Shown here: positions 27,772 through 35,508 of the stretch, one piece after another
Layout: each line of letters begins with the position of its first letter
Position numbering within the stretch: position 1 is the stretch's first letter
Assembly (NCBI RefSeq): GCF_003015185.1
Contig: NZ_CP027860.1
Location: forward strand, 4,020,501-4,084,500
DNA from: Ahniella affigens
GTDB lineage: Bacteria; Pseudomonadota; Gammaproteobacteria; Xanthomonadales; Ahniellaceae
DNA: 64,000 bases
Direction of reading: 5' to 3'
The notes under the pieces: model-generated
The model's input: only the letters and a program-made list of their open reading frames with translations
The model's database searches: none
What the model was told of the DNA's origin: nothing
Position numbers and translations under genes: made by a program

Positions 27772-28449
27772 ATGCTGGTGGCTCTGAACAAACCCTATGG
27801 CGTGCTCTGCCAGTTCTCGGGCAATGACGGCCGGCCGACGTTGGCTGACGTCATCCAGAAGGCGCGCACCAACGCGTGGATTGACGCTGGCACCACAACC
27901 ACCCGACGCGACGATGACTTCGCGAATATCTACCCAGCCGGTCGACTGGATCTGGATAGCGAAGGCCTGCTGTTGCTGTCCGACGATGGCCCCTTGATCC
28001 ATCAAATCAGTGACCCCCGCGAAAAGTGGCCCAAGACCTATTGGGTGCAAGTCGAGCATCTCGCCACCGACGCCGAACTCGATGCACTGAGGCACGGTGT
28101 TGTGCTCAATGATGGCCCAACCTTGCCCGCCTCAGTGCGGTGCCTTGCGGATGCCGACGCCGAGTGGCTTTGGCCGCGCGATCCGCCGATCCGGGTGCGC
28201 GCGGCGATTCCCACTTGTTGGCTCGAAATCGTTCTCCGCGAAGGCCGCAATCGCCAGGTGCGCCGCATGACGGCAGCGGTCGGCTTGCCGACTTTGCGCC
28301 TGATTCGCACTGCGATTGGCCCGTATCGGCTCGATGGCCTCCTGCCGGGACATCTTCGTATTCTCGATGGCCAGCCGGCACCGGCGCGGATGCACGTACC
28401 CAGGCAGAAACCACTCCGACCACGTTTTCCCAAGCGACCTAAGCGATGA
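27772..28449 (+). CDS. rluE: RluE/RsuA-type rRNA pseudouridine synthase
   Basis: This 225-residue protein has NKPYGVLCQFS at the start and the catalytic motif AGRLDLDSEGLLLLSDDG with the nucleophilic Asp. Y-V-V-like strand KTYWVQVE and EGRNRQVRRM follow. It has no S4 domain, as in RluE, which modifies 23S rRNA U2457 in E. coli. The C-terminus is Arg/Pro-rich. TACACT lies only 7 bases before the ATG, so a short-leader transcript is possible. The 229-base gap upstream, shared with the divergent large membrane protein, shows nothing else clear. Confidence 0.92.
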   Translation: MLVALNKPYGVLCQFSGNDGRPTLADVIQKARTNAWIDAGTTTTRRDDDFANIYPAGRLDLDSEGLLLLSDDGPLIHQISDPREKWPKTYWVQVEHLATDAELDALRHGVVLNDGPTLPASVRCLADADAEWLWPRDPPIRVRAAIPTCWLEIVLREGRNRQVRRMTAAVGLPTLRLIRTAIGPYRLDGLLPGHLRILDGQPAPARMHVPRQKPLRPRFPKRPKR

Positions 28450-29195
28450 GCCAAACGCCGTTCAAAGACCACTTCTCTGGCCATGCCGACACGTATCGCC
28501 AGGCCCGCCCAATCTACCCGTCGGCGTTTCTGATGGCCCTGTGTCAATCGGCGCCCGGTCGGGACTGCTGCTGGGATGTCGGTTGCGGCAACGGCCAGGC
28601 CAGTGTCTTGCTCGCCGGCTGGTTCAGAACCGTCATTGCGACGGATCCGTCCAGCACCCAGATTGCCAACGCCGAAGCGATGCCAAACATCGACTATCGT
28701 GTTGAACCCGCCGAACAATCCAGCCTCGCCGATCGCAGCGTCGACTTCATCAGCGTGGCGCAGGCCTATCACTGGTTCGATCATGACCGCTTTGCCCGCG
28801 AAGTCCGCCGGGTTGCCAAGCCGGGGGGCGTCATTGCGGCTTACGGCTACCGGCACACGCAGATTGCACCCGACATCGACGCCTGGGTCGCCGAGCTCTA
28901 CGAGCCCGTGCTCGGCGCGGACTGGCCACCGGAACGTCGGCATGTGGATGCCGCGTTGCTCGATTTGCCGTTTCCGTTTCGACCAATCTCGGTGCCCGCA
29001 CATTCATTGACGCTGTCGTGGACGGTCGATCAGTTTCTCGGCTACCTGGAATCGTGGTCAGCCATGCAGCGCTATCGGAAACGAACTGGCACCGACCCGC
29101 TTGCGACGCGCGCGCCAGCACTCCGAGCCATGTGGGGCAATGGCCCCCGCGACGTGCAATGGGACTTGTTTGCGCGGGTCGGCGTGGTGGATTGA
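28446..29195 (+). CDS. Class I SAM-dependent methyltransferase
   Basis: This 249-residue methyltransferase has DHFSGHADTYRQARPIYP at the N-terminus and WDVGCGNGQASVLLA as the SAM motif. Motif II-like EQSSLADRSVDFISVAQAYHWFD follows. Proteins of this type are often annotated as trans-aconitate or ubiquinone-type methyltransferases, but the substrate is not known. The start overlaps the RluE-type gene by 4 bp, indicating an operon. Confidence 0.9.
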   Translation: MSQTPFKDHFSGHADTYRQARPIYPSAFLMALCQSAPGRDCCWDVGCGNGQASVLLAGWFRTVIATDPSSTQIANAEAMPNIDYRVEPAEQSSLADRSVDFISVAQAYHWFDHDRFAREVRRVAKPGGVIAAYGYRHTQIAPDIDAWVAELYEPVLGADWPPERRHVDAALLDLPFPFRPISVPAHSLTLSWTVDQFLGYLESWSAMQRYRKRTGTDPLATRAPALRAMWGNGPRDVQWDLFARVGVVD

Positions 29196-29227
29196 CGGCC
29201 TACCCGGCGTACGACGGACGCCGTCAA
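29192..29227. terminator. Inverted repeat between convergent genes
   Basis: TTGACGGC (29192-29199) pairs with GCCGTCAA (29220-29227) over a 20-base loop. It spans the ends of the methyltransferase gene and the convergent ABM-domain gene. There is no clear T-run, so it is a weak bidirectional terminator candidate. Confidence 0.35.
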
Positions 29228-29538
29228 CGCGGGTGCTGATACGCGCGCAGAATTTCGACGACTTCCACGTGATACCCCGAATACCAGCGGGTTCGTCCGA
29301 GTTCCTGTGCTTGCAGATGCGTTGCATCCTGTTGCCAGGTTCGAATCGCCTCGAGTGACGGCCAATACGACAGCGCAATCTCCTGATCACCTTCTGTCAA
29401 CGCATGAAAGGCCAGACAGCCGAAGTCTCGCAACGCGCGTTCGCGAAGCGCGGCCGCCGTGCGGCTGTATTCGTCGTCGAACGCTGCAACGGTTGCACGG
29501 AACACCACCACATAGCGGGCGTCGGACACATCAGACAT
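29224..29538 (-). CDS. Antibiotic biosynthesis monooxygenase (ABM) domain protein
   Basis: This 104-residue dimeric ferredoxin-like protein starts RYVVVFRATVAAFDDEYSRT, with GCLAFHALTEGDQEIALSYWPS and a W-Q-D-A-x-H-x-x-A region typical of ABM/YgiN-like proteins. Members include quinone-forming monooxygenases and heme oxygenases but many are uncharacterised. It lies 75 bases downstream of the LodB-type flavoprotein on the same strand and may be the last gene of the CTQ-oxidase cluster. Confidence 0.8.
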   Translation of the reverse strand: MSDVSDARYVVVFRATVAAFDDEYSRTAAALRERALRDFGCLAFHALTEGDQEIALSYWPSLEAIRTWQQDATHLQAQELGRTRWYSGYHVEVVEILRAYQHPR

Positions 29539-29613
29539 GTTGCAGGACTCCAGTCAGAACTTGGGCCGTCGCCCAACGCTTTCGACCCTTCACGACCGAG
29601 AGCCGTGAGGTGG

Positions 29614-30738
29614 TTACGCCGCTTGCCGTCGTTGCCAGAATGGCGACTCCGGCCAACGCTGCTCCAGTGCATAGAAATAGCGCCGCTGCTGCCAGTATTG
29701 AGCATAGCGCGTGCGCACCATCAGACCATACTGCAACAAGGCACTTGCGTCGCCCTGAAGCGCTGTGTTGATGGCGTCCGCTGCGGCCACACCCTGCACA
29801 AATGCCTTGTGGAGCCCTTGCGCTGAAATCGGATCGAAACTTGACGCTGCGTCGCCCACCGCCAACCAGTCCGCCCCGACACACGGCTCCAGCACACTGC
29901 TGGCGGCCAGCAACCGAATGGGTCGCTCGTGACGCCAACGCGCCGCGCGCGTCAGTTCGGCAATATGGCGCGTGGCCGCCGCTTTGGTCAGCCAGCCGCT
30001 GACTTGATCCATTCGCCGCGACCGGATGACATCCGCGTCACTACTAAAAGCCACGATCGCCCGACCGCTAGGCAGGCGCGCCGCATACCACCAGCCGTCG
30101 GCTTCCGCTTCGAGCAAGGTCAGCGAATCCAGCGCGACCGCATCCGCATCGACGTCCAAGAATGCGGCTGCGACCAGCATCTGATCATCGCACTGTCGGC
30201 GCGCGCCAAGACGGCTCGCCAGCAGGGCTTGAACGCCACCAGCGTCGACCACAAAATCGGCCTTGACCAAGATGGCTTGACCATCGCGTTCGAGACTCAG
30301 GATCCGACCCGAACCACGGTTCGGCGCCACGTCGCGAAAGCGTGTATTCGAACTGAGCAGCATCCCGCGTGCCCGAACCGAATCTGCTAACCACCGTTCG
30401 AACTCACTGCGGTCCAGATGCCAACCCGGGCCATGCGGATCAACGATGAAGTCGTTGTAGCCGAGCGTCTCGGTGCCCCATGCTGAGCGACTGCCGAGGC
30501 ATGTTGCATGGGCCTCGGACGGGAACGATTCGAGCAACCCGAGTGTCGCCAGCACGCGCCGGAAATCTGGCGGCACACTCTCGCCCACTCGCTCGCGTTG
30601 ATATTGGCCTGCCTCGATCACCAATACATCGGACACGCCCAGCTGGTGCAAGCGCAGCGCCGTGGCGCAGCCCGCCGGGCCACCACCAATGATGACTACC
30701 CGCACGTGCAGAGGCAGTGGGCGATCGGTGGGCGTCAT
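29614..30738 (-). CDS. LodB-type FAD-dependent oxidoreductase
   Basis: This 374-residue flavoprotein has the FAD site VVIIGGGPAGCATALRLHQLG near the N-terminus, GESVPPDFRRVLATLG (halogenase-like GESxxP motif) and the second FAD motif WLAVGDAASSFDPISAQGLHKA. In Marinomonas the flavoprotein LodB is required to build the cysteine-tryptophylquinone of LodA. This gene lies next to a LodA-like gene on the same strand, so I infer the same maturation role. A tryptophan halogenase-like activity is the alternative. The gap to lodA is 143 bases and contains a strong hairpin. Confidence 0.87.
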   Translation of the reverse strand: MTPTDRPLPLHVRVVIIGGGPAGCATALRLHQLGVSDVLVIEAGQYQRERVGESVPPDFRRVLATLGLLESFPSEAHATCLGSRSAWGTETLGYNDFIVDPHGPGWHLDRSEFERWLADSVRARGMLLSSNTRFRDVAPNRGSGRILSLERDGQAILVKADFVVDAGGVQALLASRLGARRQCDDQMLVAAAFLDVDADAVALDSLTLLEAEADGWWYAARLPSGRAIVAFSSDADVIRSRRMDQVSGWLTKAAATRHIAELTRAARWRHERPIRLLAASSVLEPCVGADWLAVGDAASSFDPISAQGLHKAFVQGVAAADAINTALQGDASALLQYGLMVRTRYAQYWQQRRYFYALEQRWPESPFWQRRQAA

Positions 30739-30775
30739 GCGGCACTCATGATTGGTCAGGGCGCTTGTTTATGCC

Positions 30776-30801
30776 CCCGCTCCCACGCGAATGGGAGCGG
30801 G
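30776..30801. terminator. Strong hairpin between the oxidase and flavoprotein genes
   Basis: CCCGCTCCCA and TGGGAGCGGG form a perfect 10-bp stem with a 6-base loop (CGCGAA). It lies between the LodA-like stop and the LodB-like start on the minus strand. There is no T-run, so it may be an attenuator or an mRNA-stabilising structure that sets a lower level of the maturase. Confidence 0.5.
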
Positions 30802-30881
30802 TCGTCGAGAGGGCGACTTGCGACACAATAGCCCGACCTTCAGCCAGCCAAGAATCGATAGACCATAACCCCCTCATCCGG

Positions 30882-32933
30882 TCAGTTCGGCGATGGCGTC
30901 AGACCGTTGATCGGCCAAGGCTGCACCTCAGAATTGCTATCGTCAAACTGGCTTTGCACTTCCAGATACCAGTCATCCTGAAACGACCCGCTGACCGTAT
31001 CGATCTGCGTCGCTTGCAGAATCGTACCGACCTCCGGCCAGTGCCGCATGAAGTCGATGTATTGCTGAAAGCGACCTTGGTTGGACGGATCACCAGACGC
31101 CGTTCCAAAACCGCGGATCGACAGCCGCTGCGTGTTGAGATCGCCGTGGCGCGCGTCGTCGGCGGTGTACACCGCGAACGGCCGCTGTGCGGGCCAAGAC
31201 CAATACAGCGTGGTCTGCGCGGGCTGCGTGTTGTCCGCTGGGTTCGGGGCAGTCTGGTGCGTTCCGCAGGAGTTGTAGTCGGTATGCCACGGCACGGACA
31301 TGAACTTCGAGGCATCGCCTGGCTCCAGGCCGTCCGACTCCCGGTGCAATGGCACCCAACCCTCGCCAAGGAATGGTTGTTTGTCGCTCGCCTTCGCGTA
31401 GTCCAATGCCGCTTTGTGAATCCGAAACGGACCGCTTCCGCGCGCCCGCCAGTCCACTTCATACAAGCCTGGCTGGCGAATGATGAACGTCATGTCGATA
31501 CCAGGACTGAAGCGGCCACCCAGACAGTTGATCAAGGTGTCGCGGTCCAATTGATCACCAGCCCCCATCGGCCGCGCGTCGCCATGAAAACAACCGCGCT
31601 CCCATTGTTCGAGCAGGAAGTACTGCGTGTGCCTGGGTGACAGGAACGCCCGGCCGTTGTCGCCCAGGGACAAAGGCATGAACGGCGCGCCTTGGTAGTT
31701 GCTCTGCGGCAGATTCGGATCGCGCACAAATGCGAGCCCCGACATGATCGTTTCTTTCGGGTTGTCGGTCGCTTGGATTTGCCCCACCGCCTCATGCGCG
31801 CGAATCGCGAATTTCGGCAAATTGGTGTTCCAGCGCTGCGTCGCCGCAGCAACGAAGAACGGCAGCACCTGATCCGGGAACCACGCCCGGTAGTCGCGGT
31901 TGTACACACCGTTTTCGTAGAGATCGGGCTCCAGATTCAACTTGCGCACCCACGTGTCGTAGATGTCGTCCCACAGCGACACGGCGTTTTGCGTTTGCGG
32001 CGCAAACGACGGATCGGTGACATTCAGCCAGGCACCGTGCACGGCCACGCAGCTCCCATCATCAAACACGAGAGTCGCGTCTACCGGGCCATCCGAACAA
32101 TCATCAAACCAGCCATCGTTATCGACCGCATCCTCAAGCGGCGCGGGTTCGAGGCCGCCACCTGGCGTCGGGGTTTGAATGGCCGACGCGCGCCCATACC
32201 CACCCGGCACGATCAACCGGCCGGCGTCGTCCGTCAGCATCTCGCCCAGTGTATCGATCTCACCCCATGGGTTGTAGAGCGAGAAGCTGTCGCGCGGGAA
32301 CGACTTTGGATAGTGCTTGATCTCAACGATCTGGTTCTGGATCGGGTCGTAGTAGCTCGCTTTGTCGCTGACATTGAACTGGCGAACGGACTTTTCGCTC
32401 GCCTTCAAGGCGCGCGGACCGGGATCGATGACCAGCTTCCGAAGGCGCAACACGTCATTGCCATCAATGCCTTGATCGAGGTTGCGAAGCGGTGGCAAGT
32501 TGCCTTGCTCATAGCCCTGAATCAGCAAATCGCGATCACCTACATCGGGATTCTCCAGCACAAATTGATTGGCTTTTTTGTTGGCAAGATGCACCTGCCA
32601 AATGATGTCGACCACCGTGCGACCTGCGACTTTCGAACCAATTGTGATTTCGAAAGATTCGGGCGCGGGATACGTTCCCGCCTGTGACGGCGCATAGGCA
32701 TAAATCCGAAACCGCTGCGCATGGCGAACCAACCGACCGTCGGCGTCGCGCAGCTCCGAGCTCTTGATCGGCTCATTGGTCTTGGCATTGATTGGGATAC
32801 CACCGTTGTAGCGCTTGCCCGCAATTGGCATCCCAGCGGCGGTTTCTGGCGCCAGATAATAGTCCGGACTATTGCCGACGCGCGAGAAGCCGATCGCCGG
32901 ATGCACTCGGAATGAGTAGGCTTGATGAGACAT
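30882..32933 (-). CDS. LodA/GoxA family CTQ-dependent amino acid oxidase
   Basis: This 683-residue quinoprotein oxidase belongs to the L-lysine epsilon-oxidase/glycine oxidase family. The N-terminus HPAIGFSRVGNSPDYY is characteristic, as are CLGGRFSPGIDMTF (470-483) and SVPWHTDYNSC. In LodA the cofactor is built from a Cys and a downstream Trp, with an essential Asp four residues before the Cys. Here Asp552/Cys556 keep that spacing, and Trp578 or Trp580 (YWSWPAQRP) are the candidate partners. The Cys-Trp spacing is 22-24 residues, shorter than in LodA. The family releases ammonia and H2O2 and can be antibacterial. No Sec signal is visible. GGAGG stands eight bases before the ATG. Confidence 0.93.
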   Translation of the reverse strand: MSHQAYSFRVHPAIGFSRVGNSPDYYLAPETAAGMPIAGKRYNGGIPINAKTNEPIKSSELRDADGRLVRHAQRFRIYAYAPSQAGTYPAPESFEITIGSKVAGRTVVDIIWQVHLANKKANQFVLENPDVGDRDLLIQGYEQGNLPPLRNLDQGIDGNDVLRLRKLVIDPGPRALKASEKSVRQFNVSDKASYYDPIQNQIVEIKHYPKSFPRDSFSLYNPWGEIDTLGEMLTDDAGRLIVPGGYGRASAIQTPTPGGGLEPAPLEDAVDNDGWFDDCSDGPVDATLVFDDGSCVAVHGAWLNVTDPSFAPQTQNAVSLWDDIYDTWVRKLNLEPDLYENGVYNRDYRAWFPDQVLPFFVAAATQRWNTNLPKFAIRAHEAVGQIQATDNPKETIMSGLAFVRDPNLPQSNYQGAPFMPLSLGDNGRAFLSPRHTQYFLLEQWERGCFHGDARPMGAGDQLDRDTLINCLGGRFSPGIDMTFIIRQPGLYEVDWRARGSGPFRIHKAALDYAKASDKQPFLGEGWVPLHRESDGLEPGDASKFMSVPWHTDYNSCGTHQTAPNPADNTQPAQTTLYWSWPAQRPFAVYTADDARHGDLNTQRLSIRGFGTASGDPSNQGRFQQYIDFMRHWPEVGTILQATQIDTVSGSFQDDWYLEVQSQFDDSNSEVQPWPINGLTPSPN

Positions 32934-32951
32934 GACGAAGTCCTCCGAGGC

Positions 32952-33962
32952 TCAAGAAAAACGCGGGATGGCGCCTTGGCGCCAGCAATCCAGAATGTTG
33001 CCGCCCAGGGTGACCATGTTCGGCCCGAAGTTGGCCGGGCTGCCACCGTTGAACAGGCTGACCATGTCGCCGCGGAAGCGATTGAAATTGCGGACCAGAA
33101 TGGCCTGAGCCGCAGCCCCCGCTGAGCCCGGGGGCGGATTCGCGACGCCTTCGTAGCACGCTTCCCGGCGTTTGATGTCCTTGATCAGGTTGAACCGCGC
33201 AAAGTGATCCATGGGTTCGTTGAAGCCATCGGCGGTGTTACGGAATCGATTCGGCACCGTGTTCGTGCGCCGCACGCCCTCACCCTGATCGGTAATCGCC
33301 GAGATCAGATCGATCACTTGCTGCAGGCCGGTCACGCCCGCACTGCTGACCGTTTGATCTGGGAATCCACGATAGTAGTTCTTGAAAATGTCGACCTGAT
33401 TGACGTTTGGGCGTATCGCTTCGACATGCTGCGTAGCGCCGAATTGCACGGCCCGATAGAACTCGCCGATCGTGCTGTATTCGCTGACGCGCTGATTGAG
33501 CTTCGGCGGTTCGGCCACATCGTCTTCAGGGTACTCGATCAAACACATGGCATTGATCCGAAGCTCATCGAGCGGACCAATTTCGGCGCTGTAGGGCCGA
33601 TAGTTCTGTCTGGGATCAAGCGGATCGTCGTCAACCTCGCCGTCCGTAAATTGCAGATGCGGAACGTTTTGGCCCTGGTACTCGGGGACAATGAACGCCT
33701 GTTCGAGATCGATCGTCGTACCGAATGCGTTGGCCACATTGCACGCCAGTTGTACGTGCAACATTTCCTGATTGACCACCGCCTGAACCAATTTGAACGC
33801 GTTGCTGGTCGGGTCTTTCACTGAGTACATGGCGGCCATGTAAAACGGAATCGTCCAGTATTCAAGCTGGATCGCAAACTGCAGGTGTTGCCTCAGGTGT
33901 CGAATATTCCAGTGGGTTCCAATCGTCGTGGCGGAAATCGCCGGGTCAGCACTGACATTCAT
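32952..33962 (-). CDS. VioB-type ferritin-like protein
   Basis: The protein has 336 residues from ATG 33962, which has GGAGG eight bases upstream. The N-terminal part IRHLRQHLQFAIQLEYWTIP with E34, E66-M-L-H69, E143 and E167 fits the di-metal four-helix bundle of the ferritin-like domain found in VioB/RebD iminophenyl-pyruvate dimer synthases. Here the domain stands alone. The gene lies 18 bases upstream of the LodA-like gene and 123 bases downstream of the heme-binding-family gene, so it is probably part of one operon. Its role with the CTQ oxidase is unknown. Confidence 0.88.
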   Translation of the reverse strand: MNVSADPAISATTIGTHWNIRHLRQHLQFAIQLEYWTIPFYMAAMYSVKDPTSNAFKLVQAVVNQEMLHVQLACNVANAFGTTIDLEQAFIVPEYQGQNVPHLQFTDGEVDDDPLDPRQNYRPYSAEIGPLDELRINAMCLIEYPEDDVAEPPKLNQRVSEYSTIGEFYRAVQFGATQHVEAIRPNVNQVDIFKNYYRGFPDQTVSSAGVTGLQQVIDLISAITDQGEGVRRTNTVPNRFRNTADGFNEPMDHFARFNLIKDIKRREACYEGVANPPPGSAGAAAQAILVRNFNRFRGDMVSLFNGGSPANFGPNMVTLGGNILDCWRQGAIPRFS

Positions 33963-34085
33963 GAACAAGCCCTCCAAGTGATCGTAAGCGGATGGCCCCC
34001 AAGCCATCCGCTCGTTCCCAGTGTTCAGTTCGCGGCGGGCACATCCATGCCGCCGCACATCCTGGTTGTTCGCAATTCCAATCCG

Positions 34086-34991
34086 TTATTGCTTAACCAG
34101 CGTCGCCACCGAAATATGCGGCCAGTGAATGCCATCGAAGTCGAGCATCACGCGCTGCACGTACTGCAATTGCTGGAAGCTCGTACCATCGGGCAACGCA
34201 ACCGTTTCAATCCAGAAGATGGCATCCATCTGAATGGTGTCGGCGTTCTTGACCACGAAGGGAATATTGACAATACCGCCCGGGCTGGCCGTGGTCACTT
34301 CAATCACAACGGTACGGGTGATTGTCTGATTGGCGATCGCTTCCTGCAGCAGAATCACCGGGTTCCGCACGACATCGGCCGGATCGGCACTCGTGATCAC
34401 GCCTTTAGGCAATGTCGGCCGCTCATAGGGGCCTTTGTAGCCAAGTGGCGCCTTCAAAGGCGGATTCGGCACTTGGTTCAATTTGGGCAGCGGATCGCCC
34501 GTGATGGTGAACGGGATGGAGTCGACCGGCAACAATGTGGGTCCACCAGGATGATCCGCGCAGCGCACGCTCTGCGCGAACAATGAATCGCCATGCGGAA
34601 TGGTCGACAGACGCGCGTAAGTTTCGTCCTGAGGCGGCGCGGTCGTCTTCGGAATCCGGAGCCAAAAGCCGGGCTCGATATGCAGCGCCGCATGCGTGTC
34701 AAGGTCACTGACACGCTGCAAGTAGCTCAGGCCATGAATGAAGATGTCGTCCTGCAGCGAGCCACGATTGGGCACAGCACCCCCAATCGGCGTGAACTCC
34801 AAGGTCTCGATCATGCCGTTCAGCATCAGGAAAAAGATGTGCCCGTTTTGCTTGTCCGGGCGCGCGATCAGGTTGAACCCGGTGCCTACCCAGGTGCCGG
34901 CAAATTCGGACAGAAGACCGAGGTCATTCGATACCGCCGCACTGCCCGGTGCAATGCGCTTCAACATCTGCAGCTGCCTACTCTCAATCAT
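34086..34991 (-). CDS. Heme-binding family protein (nitrobindin/FABP-like fold)
   Basis: The protein has 301 residues from ATG 34991, with AGGAG eight bases upstream; an open frame further upstream is non-coding. NDLGLLSEFAGTWVGTGFNLIARPD resembles bacterial proteins annotated as heme-binding, a lipocalin-like G-x-W motif. ALHIEPGFWLRIP, ARLSTIPHGDSLFAQ and WPHISVATLVKQ are also conserved in that group as I remember it. No heme ligand can be assigned with certainty. It is the first gene of the minus-strand cluster leading to the CTQ oxidase. Confidence 0.7.
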   Translation of the reverse strand: MIESRQLQMLKRIAPGSAAVSNDLGLLSEFAGTWVGTGFNLIARPDKQNGHIFFLMLNGMIETLEFTPIGGAVPNRGSLQDDIFIHGLSYLQRVSDLDTHAALHIEPGFWLRIPKTTAPPQDETYARLSTIPHGDSLFAQSVRCADHPGGPTLLPVDSIPFTITGDPLPKLNQVPNPPLKAPLGYKGPYERPTLPKGVITSADPADVVRNPVILLQEAIANQTITRTVVIEVTTASPGGIVNIPFVVKNADTIQMDAIFWIETVALPDGTSFQQLQYVQRVMLDFDGIHWPHISVATLVKQ

Positions 34992-35218
34992 GGTTTGATC
35001 TCCTGGACGTGACGGAACAAACGGCAACGACGTGCCGTGCAAGCAACCTTTCTGGGAGTGGGGCAGATCGCGGCAATCGCCATGGCAACACCATTGCCGT
35101 CTGCATCGAATGCCAAGACAGCGGCGCCAGATAGCGCAATGCACGTGTGCTCATCGAATCCACCCAAGAATCTGGCTTCGGCTCCGACACCGGTCGGCGT
35201 CGGCGGAAGCGCCAAAAG

Positions 35219-35264
35219 ACTATAGTCCTACCAGATGACGATTGCCAGTCAGCGCAACTGGTAG
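35219..35264 (-). promoter_or_regulatory. Putative promoter and dyad of the CTQ-oxidase cluster
   Basis: On the minus strand TATAGT (35219-35224) is a good -10 box; CTGGCA, 18 bases upstream of it, is a 4/6 -35. The dyad CTACCAG (35228-35234) / CTGGTAG (35258-35264) spans the -35 region and could be an operator. The implied leader to the ATG at 34991 is long, about 220 bases. Confidence 0.4.
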
Positions 35265-35300
35265 TCGCAAGAGTCCGCGCGATCCGGCTGATCAGTCGCT

Positions 35301-35336
35301 GTGCGATTTCGCACGAGCGTTGTCCGGAACCGGACA
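35301..35336. promoter_or_regulatory. Two adjacent palindromes, probable activator sites
   Basis: GTGCGATTTCGCAC (6-bp arms, 35301-35314) and TGTCCGGAACCGGACA (7-bp arms, 35321-35336) lie six bases apart. They lie about 85-120 bases upstream of a -24/-12 element facing the permease gene, the normal distance for enhancer-binding proteins. They also lie about 80-110 bases upstream of the divergent cluster promoter. Confidence 0.55.
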
Positions 35337-35420
35337 CGCCGGTCTGAATCCAACCACTCTGAACGGCAAAACTGGCGCTGAACCCGCCATTTCTGGCGCC
35401 GTTGCGGTAGCGGTTTGCGA

Positions 35421-35435
35421 TGGCATGGGATTTGC
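35421..35435 (+). promoter_or_regulatory. Sigma-54 type -24/-12 promoter
   Basis: TGGCATGGGATTTGC matches the RpoN pattern TGGCAC-N5-TTGC with the invariant GG and GC exactly ten bases apart. It lies 74 bases before the permease ATG and faces it. Together with the upstream palindromes it suggests RpoN-dependent, activator-driven transcription. Confidence 0.6.
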
Positions 35436-35508
35436 GCTGACGTAGATGCGTCGGCGTCGGCGCGTCGGCGTTGTTGGCGCCGCTTTCCAAGACAAGGAGT
35501 CCGAAGTC

